Part shown: positions 1-7,219 of the stretch, piece after piece
How the letters are laid out: each line of letters begins with the position of its first letter
Position numbering within the stretch: the stretch's first letter is position 1
Assembly: GCA_963785755.1 (NCBI GenBank)
Contig: CAWAXG010000031.1
Location: 124,001 to 188,000, forward strand
Reading direction: 5' to 3'
Length of the DNA: 64,000 bases
From: JACCXG01 sp963785755
GTDB taxonomy: Bacteria > Acidobacteriota > Vicinamibacteria > Vicinamibacterales > 2-12-FULL-66-21
Notes under the pieces: generated by a model
Database searches by the model: none
The model's input: only the letters and a program-made list of their open reading frames with translations
What the model was told of the DNA's origin: nothing
Made by a program: the position numbers and the translations under genes

Positions 1-1
1 C

Positions 2-379
2 TGGACGCTCTATCCCGAGCCGCTGCCGCAGATGAAGGGCGTCACCGATCCGGGGAGCGCCGAAGGCAGCTACTACACGTGGGTCGATCAGTTCGACACG
101 CTCGGCCTCGGACGGAACACCCCGATCAACACGGGCAATCTGTCCGAAGGTCTGCTCGCGCTGAAAGACGGCAAGTGGGTCGTCCTGCGCGTGCCGTATC
201 CGCTCGGGTTCTACACGAAGTGGCTCGATGGCCGCATCGACAATCCGAAGGCGGGCTGGAAGGGCAAGGGGCTCTGGTCGACGATCAGCACGCGCGCGCC
301 CTTCCACATGGAAACCGGGAAGGGGACGACGAGCAAGGTGTACAAGCTGCAGTTGCGTCCCGATCCGCTGGCTAAGTAG
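2..379 (+). CDS. C-terminal fragment of an unrecognised, probably secreted protein
   Basis: The reading frame is open from the window edge to a TAG at 377-379, so only the last 125 residues are visible. The fragment is rich in Gly, Trp and Tyr (LPQMKGVTDPGSAEGSYYTW near the start) and has no membrane segment. It reminds me of the C-termini of acidobacterial streptogramin-lyase/NHL-like proteins, but that is from memory and unverified. It ends just before a family-I word-repeat arm. The function is not assigned. Confidence 0.6.
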   Translation, partial: WTLYPEPLPQMKGVTDPGSAEGSYYTWVDQFDTLGLGRNTPINTGNLSEGLLALKDGKWVVLRVPYPLGFYTKWLDGRIDNPKAGWKGKGLWSTISTRAPFHMETGKGTTSKVYKLQLRPDPLAK

Positions 380-383
380 TGCG

Positions 384-428
384 CTAACGCGCCGCACGAC
401 GGCACGAAGACACGACGACACGCCCCTG
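384..428. repeat. Word-repeat element, family I (one arm)
   Basis: The arm GCGCTAACGCGCCGCACGAC is followed by GGCACGAAG/ACACGACG words with a period of about 8. Full two-arm copies of the same family lie at 4128-4231 and 5405-5521. Here only the left arm is clear. Just downstream, a small perfect palindrome TGCAATTCATTGCA lies near 429-443. The rest of the gap up to 572 shows nothing else. Confidence 0.6.
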
Positions 429-572
429 TGCAATTCATTGCAGGGCCAGAGCTTGAAGGCGCTGGCGGATGCAAGCAAAAATCTCTTAATCGGGCGCCTG
501 CCGGCCGCGAGCGCGCTCGCGGCGGCGGGTGTATCATCAGGGTCCTTTTTCTTCCGCTGCCCGGAGGTCGTC

Positions 573-808
573 ATGCGTGAACGGGCCGAAACCACCCTCG
601 AGGATCCCATGGCACCACTCGAGCGTGCCCTCATCGATGAATTCCTGAAGGCCCGAGGCTGTACCTCTCGACCGTCGGGCAGAAGCCGATCGCGGAGCGG
701 CAGGTCCTGCTCAAGCAGGCCGCGCAGTACGCCATCGGCAGGCTCGCCGAAATCGACGCGCGCGCCGCGTACCTGCAGCAGATCCACGGCGGGTCCGAAA
801 AGGGTTGA
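573..808 (+). pseudogene. Small hypothetical protein interrupted by an apparent 1-base deletion
   Basis: A strong ribosome-binding site (CGGAGG) precedes ATG 573. The opening residues (MRERAETTLEDPMAPLERAL) run to about position 657. The plausible continuation (LYLSTVGQKPIAERQVLLKQ, then an amphipathic helix) is in the frame one base back and ends at TGA 806-808. Adding one base near 655-659 gives a clean 78-residue protein. The downstream frame has no ATG, GTG or TTG of its own between its preceding stop at 638 and the junction, so a frameshift or a sequencing deletion is more likely than two genes. The family is not recognised. Confidence 0.45.
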
Positions 809-952
809 GCGTCAATCCGACGGAATGCCCCGGCATCGCGTGAGCGCCAGTGCTCGCATCAGCGCGCCTCCGGCGCTGGACTCCACCATCAACGCCGACT
901 CTCGCCAGCACCACCCGATATTGCCCGACGCCTGCGCGCGGCGTCAGCCGGC

Positions 953-1399
953 GTGATCATGGCTGACGCGCTGATGCAGGCGGCGATTGCGGAAGCGGAA
1001 GCCGGGCTTGCCGAAGGCGGCATTCCGATCGGTTCGGTGCTGGTGCACGCCGGCCGCATCATCGGACGTGGCCACAACCGGCGCGTGCAGCGCGGCAGCA
1101 CGGTGCTGCACGGGGAGATGGATGCGCTCGAGAACGCCGGCCGGCTGTCCGCAAAGGTCTATCGCGAGTGCGTTCTGTACACGACGCTCTCGCCCTGCGC
1201 GATGTGCACTGGCGCGATCCTCCTGTACGGCATCCCGCACGTCATCGTCGGTGAGAACCAGACGTTTCTCGGAGAAGAGGCGCTGCTGCGATCACGCGGC
1301 GTCCGCGTCGACGTGCTGCAGGACGCGAGCTGTATCCGGCTCATGACCGAGTTCATCCGGGCGCATCCGCAGCTCTGGAACGAGGACATCGGCGAGTGA
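953..1399 (+). CDS. Cytosine deaminase, yeast FCY1 type
   Basis: The 148-residue protein belongs to the CDA/TadA zinc deaminase fold and closely follows the yeast cytosine deaminase pattern, not that of TadA. It has the HGE signature (zinc ligand His53, proton-shuttle Glu55), the second zinc site TLSPCAMC (Cys82, Cys85), the segment YGIPHVIVGEN, and the C-terminal NEDIGE seen in the yeast enzyme. The expected reaction is hydrolytic deamination of cytosine to uracil in pyrimidine salvage (family knowledge). ATG 959 is an alternative start two codons in. No partner permease such as CodB is adjacent. Confidence 0.85.
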   Translation: MIMADALMQAAIAEAEAGLAEGGIPIGSVLVHAGRIIGRGHNRRVQRGSTVLHGEMDALENAGRLSAKVYRECVLYTTLSPCAMCTGAILLYGIPHVIVGENQTFLGEEALLRSRGVRVDVLQDASCIRLMTEFIRAHPQLWNEDIGE

Positions 1400-1451
1400 A
1401 CGCGCGAAACGGGTCGTGAGCGGGTCGTGAAGCGGGTCGTAAGGAGGACGC

Positions 1452-2876
1452 GTGAACGGACACATGATGGTCGTGACGATCCGGCTTGCCGCGGCCACGG
1501 TGCTGCTCGCAGCCGTCTTACCCGGCAGGACTGGCGGCACCACCGGCGCGTACCAGCAGAAGCCCGGGCCCAACATCCTGCTGATTCATGCCGACGATCT
1601 CGGCTACGGCGATCTGAGCGCGTACGGGCAGGCCCAGTTCAAGACGCCGTCACTCGATCGGCTCGCCCGCGAGGGCACGCGGTTCACTCAGTACTATTCG
1701 GGCAGCACGGTGTGCGCGCCGTCCCGGGCGGCGCTGATGACCGGTTTGCACACCGGCCATGCGTGGGTCCGTGGCAACGGCGACATCCCGCTGCGTCCCG
1801 AGGATGTGACCGTGGCCGAGGTGCTGAAGGACGCGGGCTATCGCACCGCGGTGATCGGCAAATGGGGATTGGGGACGCCCGGCACGACCGGCCAGCCGGA
1901 TCGCCAGGGCTTCGACTACTCGTTCGGCTTCCTCGATCACCGGCACGCTCATCGCCAGTTCACCGATCATCTCTACAGGAACGCGGAGCGGGTGGCCGTC
2001 GACCTCGAACGCGACTATGTGAACGATCTCTTCACCAAGGAGACGGAAGCGTTCATCAGCCGCAGCGATGCGCGCCCGTTCTTCGTGTACCTGAGTTACA
2101 CCGTGCCCCACGCCGAGCTGCGGGCGCCGGACGATTCGATGGCCGCCTATCGCGGCCGCTTCCCCGAGGAGCCATTCACGAACGCGAAGGCCGACGCGCA
2201 GCAGAGCGGCGCCCGTCCTGACGGCGCCTCGCTCGGCTATCGATCGCAGCCCACACCGCGCACGGCCTTCGCCGCGATGATCACGCGGATGGATCGCGAC
2301 ATCGGACGGCTCCTGGATCTGCTCCGTGAGCGCGACCTGGATCGCCGCACCCTCGTGCTGTTCACCAGCGACAATGGACCGCACCGGGAAGGAGGCGCCG
2401 ATCCCGTGTTCTTCAAGAGCTCCGGCGGGCTGCGTGGCATCAAGCGCGACATGTACGAAGGGGGCATCCGGGTGCCGATGATCGCCCGGTGGACGGGGAT
2501 GGTTCCTGCCGGCCGCGTCAGCGACCACGTCTGGGCGCATTGGGACATGCTCCCGACCTTTGCCGATGTCGCGGGCGCGAAGCCGCCGTCCGGACTCGAC
2601 GGCATGTCGATGGCCCGCGCGCTCCGCGGTGAGGTTCAGGAGTCGCAGCAGGTTCTCTATTGGGAATTTCACGAGCGCGGCTTCCAGCAGGCCGTTCGCA
2701 TGGGACGATGGAAGGCCGTGCGGCTGAAGAACGGTGCGCCGCTGGAGCTCTACGATCTGCAGACGGATCGCAACGAGGAGCGCGAAGTCGCGGCTGCCAA
2801 CCCGGACATCGTCGCGAAGATCGAGGCGTATCTGAAGACGGCCAGGACCGAGTCGGAGCGCTGGCCGGTCAAATAG
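1452..2876 (+). CDS. Secreted arylsulfatase-type sulfatase
   Basis: The 474-residue protein has an N-terminal hydrophobic signal segment (residues 7-25). Paired metal-binding aspartates lie in HADDLGYGD (Asp48, Asp49). The sulfatase signature CAPSRAALMTG at residues 88-98 puts Cys88 in place for conversion to formylglycine. Further metal-site residues lie in the TSDNGPH motif in the C-terminal half. It should hydrolyse sulfate esters outside the cytoplasm (family knowledge); the substrate is unknown. The start is GTG 1452, chosen for the AAGGAGG site about 6 bases upstream. The gap before it holds three direct repeats of CGGGTCGT. Confidence 0.88.
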   Translation: MNGHMMVVTIRLAAATVLLAAVLPGRTGGTTGAYQQKPGPNILLIHADDLGYGDLSAYGQAQFKTPSLDRLAREGTRFTQYYSGSTVCAPSRAALMTGLHTGHAWVRGNGDIPLRPEDVTVAEVLKDAGYRTAVIGKWGLGTPGTTGQPDRQGFDYSFGFLDHRHAHRQFTDHLYRNAERVAVDLERDYVNDLFTKETEAFISRSDARPFFVYLSYTVPHAELRAPDDSMAAYRGRFPEEPFTNAKADAQQSGARPDGASLGYRSQPTPRTAFAAMITRMDRDIGRLLDLLRERDLDRRTLVLFTSDNGPHREGGADPVFFKSSGGLRGIKRDMYEGGIRVPMIARWTGMVPAGRVSDHVWAHWDMLPTFADVAGAKPPSGLDGMSMARALRGEVQESQQVLYWEFHERGFQQAVRMGRWKAVRLKNGAPLELYDLQTDRNEEREVAAANPDIVAKIEAYLKTARTESERWPVK

Positions 2877-2935
2877 CTGCAGGCCAGGCTGGGGTGCCGT
2901 CCTCCTTGTTATGAAGCACGGTTGATGGAGAAGTA

Positions 2936-3610
2936 ATGAACCCACTGACCCTGTGGGCGAGCGTCCTCATTGCTGGCATCAGCTCGGCGGTGGCCCAGAC
3001 GCCGGCGGATGTCTACAAGCCTGGCAACGACGTCAGCACCCCGGTCGTGGTCACCGACGTGAAGCCCAGCTACCCCCCCGCGGTGATGCGCCGCGGCCTG
3101 TCAGGGGCGGTCAAGCTCGAATGCATCGTCGAAACCGACGGCACGGTGAGCGCGATTCGCGTCACGACGCCACTGGATCCGGACCTGGATGCAGCCGCCG
3201 TGGCGGCGCTCAACCAGTGGCGGTTCAAGCCGGCGCTGAAGGACGGGAAGGCGGTCAGGGCCTCGATCGACGTGGAAATGACCTTCACGATGCGTGGTCC
3301 AGGACCTCGCCTCGATTCAGCCGAAGTGAAGGCCGGGCCAGGCGTCCGGATGCCGAGGCTCCTCAAAGAAGTGAAGCCGTCATATCCAGTGTCGAAAAGA
3401 GGCAGCGGCATTCAGGGGATGGTGACGCTCGACTGCATCGTGCTGGCCGACGGCACGGTCGGCGAGGTCCGCGTCGCGCGCGGCATCGATCCCGATCTGG
3501 ATCTCGAAGCGATCAGGGCGATGAGGCAGTGGCGGTTCACGCCTGGTGAAAGGGACGGTAAGCCGGTGCCGGTTCAAGTCAGCGTCGAGATGGCGTTCTC
3601 ACTCAAGTGA
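2936..3610 (+). CDS. Secreted protein with two TonB C-terminal domains
   Basis: The 224-residue protein starts with a signal peptide (residues 1-20, cleavage likely after AVAQ). It then carries two copies of the TonB_C fold, at roughly residues 40-118 and 140-224. Each copy shows the VKPSYP motif, a GxVxLxCIVxxDGTV strand, a DPDLD segment and the QWRF(K/T)P motif. The usual proline-rich spacer and cytoplasmic-membrane anchor of true TonB are missing, so it is probably a periplasmic TonB-like protein and not the energiser itself. The stop overlaps the next gene's GTG, so the two are likely co-translated. Confidence 0.8.
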   Translation: MNPLTLWASVLIAGISSAVAQTPADVYKPGNDVSTPVVVTDVKPSYPPAVMRRGLSGAVKLECIVETDGTVSAIRVTTPLDPDLDAAAVAALNQWRFKPALKDGKAVRASIDVEMTFTMRGPGPRLDSAEVKAGPGVRMPRLLKEVKPSYPVSKRGSGIQGMVTLDCIVLADGTVGEVRVARGIDPDLDLEAIRAMRQWRFTPGERDGKPVPVQVSVEMAFSLK

Positions 3611-4101
3611 TTGGCGTCGAGTCACGGGGCGGGACCCGCCCAATCGGCTCATCCCGGGCGCTGCTGTTCGGCACGCTTGCCGTCGGCATTCTCGACGGCC
3701 TCGACGCGATCCTCTTCTTCTACCTGCGGAGCGGTGTCGCGCCCGATCGCATTTTCAAGGGCATCGCCGCCGGGCTGCTGGGACCGTCGGCGCGTCAGGG
3801 AGGATGGGAGACCGTCCTCCTTGGCATCGGCCTTCACTTCTTCATCTCGTTCATGGTCGTGCTCGTCTTCATGCTGGCGAGCAGACGGATCCCGATCCTG
3901 ACGAGACGCCCGATCGTGTCGGGACTTCTCTACGGCATCGGCGTGTACCTGGTGATGAACTTCATCGTGCTGCCGCTATCCGCCACGGGCCGGGGGCCGT
4001 TCGTCCTGCCAGCCGTCATCAACGGCGTGCTCATTCACATGTTCGGGGTCGGGCTTCCGGCGAGCTTCGCTGCGTTGGCCGCGATCCGCCGACGCGATTA
4101 G
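3607..4101 (+). CDS. Four-helix membrane protein of unknown function
   Basis: The 164-residue protein has about four hydrophobic helices (LLFGTLAVGILDGLDAILFF, the LHFFISFMVVLVFML stretch, the GLLYGIGVYLVMNFIVL stretch, and a C-terminal GVLIHMFGVGLPASFAAL). It lacks a signal peptide. Its GTG start overlaps the upstream stop by 4 bases, which suggests translational coupling to the TonB-like gene. No family is recognised with confidence. A family-I repeat follows. Confidence 0.65.
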   Translation: MIGVESRGGTRPIGSSRALLFGTLAVGILDGLDAILFFYLRSGVAPDRIFKGIAAGLLGPSARQGGWETVLLGIGLHFFISFMVVLVFMLASRRIPILTRRPIVSGLLYGIGVYLVMNFIVLPLSATGRGPFVLPAVINGVLIHMFGVGLPASFAALAAIRRRD

Positions 4102-4127
4102 CGGAAGTAGTACAACCGACGACACGA

Positions 4128-4231
4128 TTTTGCGCTTCGCGCCGCACGAAGGCACGAAGTCGCGAAGGCACGAAGAATCCATAGGACGTCTAAATACCGT
4201 CGTGCCGTCGTGCAGCGCGTTAGCGCTCAAA
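4128..4231. repeat. Word-repeat element, family I (two inverted arms)
   Basis: The left arm (GCGCTTCGCGCCGCACGAAG followed by GCACGAAG words) and the right arm (CGTCGTGCCGTCGTGCAGCG, ending GTTAGCGC) are imperfect reverse complements around an AT-richer centre (near CCATAGGACGTCTAAATACC). The words repeat about every 8 bases. The element lies between convergent genes. Confidence 0.75.
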
Positions 4232-5393
4232 TCGCCGCACTCAGAATCTCCCGCAGCTCCTCGACCGACAACTCCACCGGGTTCGCTTTCATGCTGCTCG
4301 CGCGCGCGGCCTTGTCGACGATCGCGTCCACGTCGCCGGGGCCGACGCCGTAGGCACGCAGGGGAGGGATGCTCAGATCCCCGGCCACGGCGCGAATCCA
4401 CCTGACGCCGTCCTCTGCGTCCGCCGCGGCTCGACCCGTCAGCAGCCGGGCGACGTCGGTGAAGCGCCGGAGGGCCGCATGCGCGCCACGTGCGTCGAGC
4501 GCGCGCTGGTTGCCCGCCATGACGTGGGGCAGCAGGGCGGCGCAAACCGCGCCGTGCGGCGCATCGAACATGCCGCCGATCACCGCGGCGAATCCGTGAA
4601 CCGCGCCAAGACCGGCGTTGGTGAGGGCCAGGCCGCTGAGCACGCTCGCGAAGGCCATCCGCTCTCTCGCCTCGGCGTTGCGGCCGTCGTCGACCGCGTC
4701 CCGCAACGCGGGCGCCGCCTGCCGGATGCCTTCGGCACAGATCGCGTCGGTCAACGGGTTCGCGCGCGAGGAGACGTAAGGCTCGACCAGCTGCGTGAGC
4801 GCATCGAGGCCGGTGGATGCCGTGAGGTGTGGCGGAAGGTCCGCCGTGAGCTCGGGATCGACGAGCGCCAGCCGCGGAAAGAGCTGTGGTCCACGCAGGC
4901 TCACTTTCACCTTGTGCTGCGGTGATGTGAGCACGGCGTTCCGGGTGACCTCGCTGCCGGTTCCGGCCGTGGTGGGGATCGCCACGCACGGAAGCGGCGG
5001 CCGCGACAACGGTGTGCCTTTGCCGATGACCTCGACGTAATCCAGCAGCTCGCCTTCATGCGCAGCCATCGCCGCGATCGCTTTGGCCGCGTCGAGCACG
5101 CTGCCGCCGCCGATCCCGACGACGAAATCGGCACCGGCGGCCCGGGCGCGATCGACGCCCTGCGCGATAGTGGTGAGCTCCGGTTCGCGCGGCACGCTGA
5201 AGGCGGCGAAGGACACGCCTCGCCCTTCCAGCGCTTCGATCACGCGCTGACCACGCTCGGGCGATCGCCCGGTGACGACCAGCGCGTGCCGGCCGAAGCC
5301 GGCGGTCAAGTCACGAAGCTGGCCGATCGAGCCGGCGCCGAATACGACACGTGTGGCGGTCGCGAAGTCGAATCTCAGAGTTCCGACCATCAC
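4227..5393 (-). CDS. Iron-containing alcohol dehydrogenase
   Basis: The 388-residue protein is a typical Fe-ADH (family III). The N-terminal nucleotide-binding half has GIGGGSVLDAAKA and the conserved PTTAGTGSEVT segment. The C-terminal all-helical half carries the metal-site histidines in GAVHGFA and FDAPHGAVCA, and the TGLDALTQLVE segment. It should oxidise an alcohol or reduce an aldehyde with NAD(P); maleylacetate reductase-like activity is an alternative, and the substrate cannot be read from sequence. The frame opens at GTG 5393 with ATG directly after it. It is flanked on both sides by family-I repeats. Confidence 0.85.
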   Translation of the reverse strand: MMVGTLRFDFATATRVVFGAGSIGQLRDLTAGFGRHALVVTGRSPERGQRVIEALEGRGVSFAAFSVPREPELTTIAQGVDRARAAGADFVVGIGGGSVLDAAKAIAAMAAHEGELLDYVEVIGKGTPLSRPPLPCVAIPTTAGTGSEVTRNAVLTSPQHKVKVSLRGPQLFPRLALVDPELTADLPPHLTASTGLDALTQLVEPYVSSRANPLTDAICAEGIRQAAPALRDAVDDGRNAEARERMAFASVLSGLALTNAGLGAVHGFAAVIGGMFDAPHGAVCAALLPHVMAGNQRALDARGAHAALRRFTDVARLLTGRAAADAEDGVRWIRAVAGDLSIPPLRAYGVGPGDVDAIVDKAARASSMKANPVELSVEELREILSAAI

Positions 5394-5404
5394 GTCAATC
5401 CGCT

Positions 5405-5521
5405 GACGAACGCGCTACCGCGCCACACGACGGCACGACGGCACGACGGCACGAAGCAGGTAAATTTCAACAGATCCTTCGTGCTGGTGACGTCGTGTCT
5501 TCGTGCAGCGCGAAGCGCAAC
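5405..5521. repeat. Word-repeat element, family I (two inverted arms)
   Basis: The left arm has three near-perfect GCACGACG words. The centre (AAGCAGGTAAATTTCAACAG) is AT-rich. The right arm (CTTCGTGC, GTCGTGTCTTCGTGCAGCGC, GAAGCGC) is the imperfect reverse complement of the left. It has the same family and architecture as the copy at 4128-4231. Confidence 0.75.
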
Positions 5522-5585
5522 CCGGCTTTTCTGAGCAGCTGGAGGTTGTTGACGCTGCTGCGTTCTCTGAGGACCCCGCCAGCTC

Positions 5586-5891
5586 TCAATAGTTCTCATC
5601 AGCAGGGAAGAGGTTGGCAAACTTCACGCTGTATCGCGTCTCCGCCATCATGTCGGCGACCGCGTCGCGCCAGGCCAGGTAGTGGCGCGTCTCCCGGTGC
5701 GCGGCAGGCGCCTCAGCCGTCCGAAACGACTCGACGATCACGAACCTGGTCCCGTCGTCAGCCTGCTGAAAGACGTCGAAGCGGGCGATGCCCGGCTCCT
5801 GCACGCTGTTCCTGGCGTTCTCGATCGTGGCCGCCTTGAATGCCTCGACCGATTCGGGTTTGACGTGAACGTGAACGTGGACGATGAGCAT
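5586..5891 (-). CDS. Antibiotic biosynthesis monooxygenase (ABM) domain protein
   Basis: The 101-residue protein begins MLIVHVHVHVKPE at ATG 5891. It fits the single-domain ABM/quinol monooxygenase fold: a beta strand with alternating hydrophobics, the FKAATIENARNSVQEPGIARFD pattern split over helix and strand, and the FVIVESFRTAEA and HRETRHYLAWRD segments. Members are dimeric ferredoxin-like proteins; some are cofactor-free oxygenases (family knowledge). The substrate is unknown. It is divergent from the DinB gene that starts 92 bases away. Confidence 0.78.
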   Translation of the reverse strand: MLIVHVHVHVKPESVEAFKAATIENARNSVQEPGIARFDVFQQADDGTRFVIVESFRTAEAPAAHRETRHYLAWRDAVADMMAETRYSVKFANLFPADENY

Positions 5892-5982
5892 CAGACATTC
5901 TTTCTCTGTCGCGGTCGCTCTGCCACGCAAAAAGCGGAACTGTGCCTACTCGAGGTCCCGGGCGGGGCTAGAATCGATCGTC

Positions 5983-6966
5983 ATGAAACCCTGGTTCGAT
6001 CGGACGTTCCCTCGCGGCCTTCCCATCACCGACGCGCCCGCCGTGATCTCCCGGCTGCGGCAGACCGTCGATCGACTCGACGCGGCGGTTCGCGACCTGC
6101 CGGCGCCGCTGCTCACGCACCGGCCCGATGGGCGCTGGTCGGTTCAGGAGCACACCGGCCATTTGATCGATCTGGAGGCGCTGCTGGACCACCGCCTGGA
6201 CGACTATGATCGCGGCGCCAGTGTGCTGCAGGCCGCCGATCTGCAGAACCGGCAGACGCACGCCGCGCGGTACAACGAGCGATCGATCGCGGAGCTGCTC
6301 GATGGATTCAGGCGAGCGCGGTCCGGGATCCTCGAACGTCTGGAGCGGATGGACGAGGCACAACTGGCGCGCGTGGCGGTGCATCCGCGCCTTCAGCAGC
6401 CCATGTCCGTGGTCGATCTCTGTTTCTTCGTCGCAGAGCACGACGATCATCACCTGGGCACGATCGCGGAGGTGACCGCCGCGGGCCGTGGCACACCGCT
6501 GTATGCCCTGGATCTGTTGAACACGATCGAGGCCACCGTGCCCCGCCTGCTCGAAATGGACGACGAGCGGCCGTCGCGCCGGCCGGCGCCGGGCAAGTGG
6601 TCGCCGAAGGAAATCATCGGCCACCTGATCGATTCCGCCTCGAACAACCATCAGCGTTTCGTGCGGGCGATGTTCCAGGCCGATCTCGTCTTCCCCGGCT
6701 ACACGCAGGACGCCTGGGTGTCGTCGCAGCGGTACCAGGACGCGCCGTGGAACGACCTCGTCACGCTGTGGGCCAGCTTCAACCGGCACATCGCGCGGGT
6801 GATGGCCGCGGTGCCGGAAGACGTGCGGCTGAAGCCGCGGCTGCCGCACAACCTCGATGTGCTGGCGTGCAATCCCGTGCCGGCCGATGAACCCGCGACA
6901 CTCGACTACTTCATGGCCGACTATGTCTGGCACGTGCACCACCACTTGAAGCAGATTCCCTTCTAG
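5983..6966 (+). CDS. Tandem DinB-like four-helix protein
   Basis: The 327-residue protein consists of two DinB/DUF664-type helical bundles, about residues 15-165 and 180-327. Each repeat shows the motif (P)xGRWS/PGKWS-x-(Q/K)E-x(2)-GHLID, plus a histidine-rich second motif (EHDDHHLG in the first, WHVHHHL in the second) that would supply the metal triad. Such proteins often act as thiol-dependent metalloenzymes or stress proteins (family knowledge). ATG 5983 is chosen because homology-like sequence begins there; the frame stays open upstream without motifs. Confidence 0.75.
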   Translation: MKPWFDRTFPRGLPITDAPAVISRLRQTVDRLDAAVRDLPAPLLTHRPDGRWSVQEHTGHLIDLEALLDHRLDDYDRGASVLQAADLQNRQTHAARYNERSIAELLDGFRRARSGILERLERMDEAQLARVAVHPRLQQPMSVVDLCFFVAEHDDHHLGTIAEVTAAGRGTPLYALDLLNTIEATVPRLLEMDDERPSRRPAPGKWSPKEIIGHLIDSASNNHQRFVRAMFQADLVFPGYTQDAWVSSQRYQDAPWNDLVTLWASFNRHIARVMAAVPEDVRLKPRLPHNLDVLACNPVPADEPATLDYFMADYVWHVHHHLKQIPF

Positions 6967-6974
6967 ATCCCTTC

Positions 6975-7143
6975 CTCTTCGGTTCAGTAGTTCAACGGTT
7001 CAGCCGTTCAGTGGTTCGGGTTCACAGGTTCCAGGGTTCTGATGTTCAACCGCCGGAACGCTTGAACCATTGAACCAGTATTTGAGCTCCTGAACCCCCT
7101 GAACCCGAACCCTTGAACCTTTGAACTCTTGAACCTTTGAACC
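6975..7143. repeat. Word-repeat element, family C (GGTTCA words)
   Basis: The left arm is built of GGTTCAGN/AGTTCAAC words every 8 bases. The right arm uses the complementary words TTGAACCN/CTGAACCC. The centre is near CCGCCGGAACG. The right arm ends 27 bases before TAGGATG, a possible -10. A second copy lies between rpsJ and rplC at 23072-23207. Confidence 0.85.
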
Positions 7144-7219
7144 GATGTTGATCAGGCCGTCAGAACGCGTGTGTTAGGATGCGCCCGCACCTTGCGGGCG
7201 GGCGTCAGGAGCCGGCCGG

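Noticed and set aside
1650..2945. 431-codon minus-strand open frame opposite the sulfatase
   Set aside because: Shadow frame; the sulfatase signature is on the plus strand.
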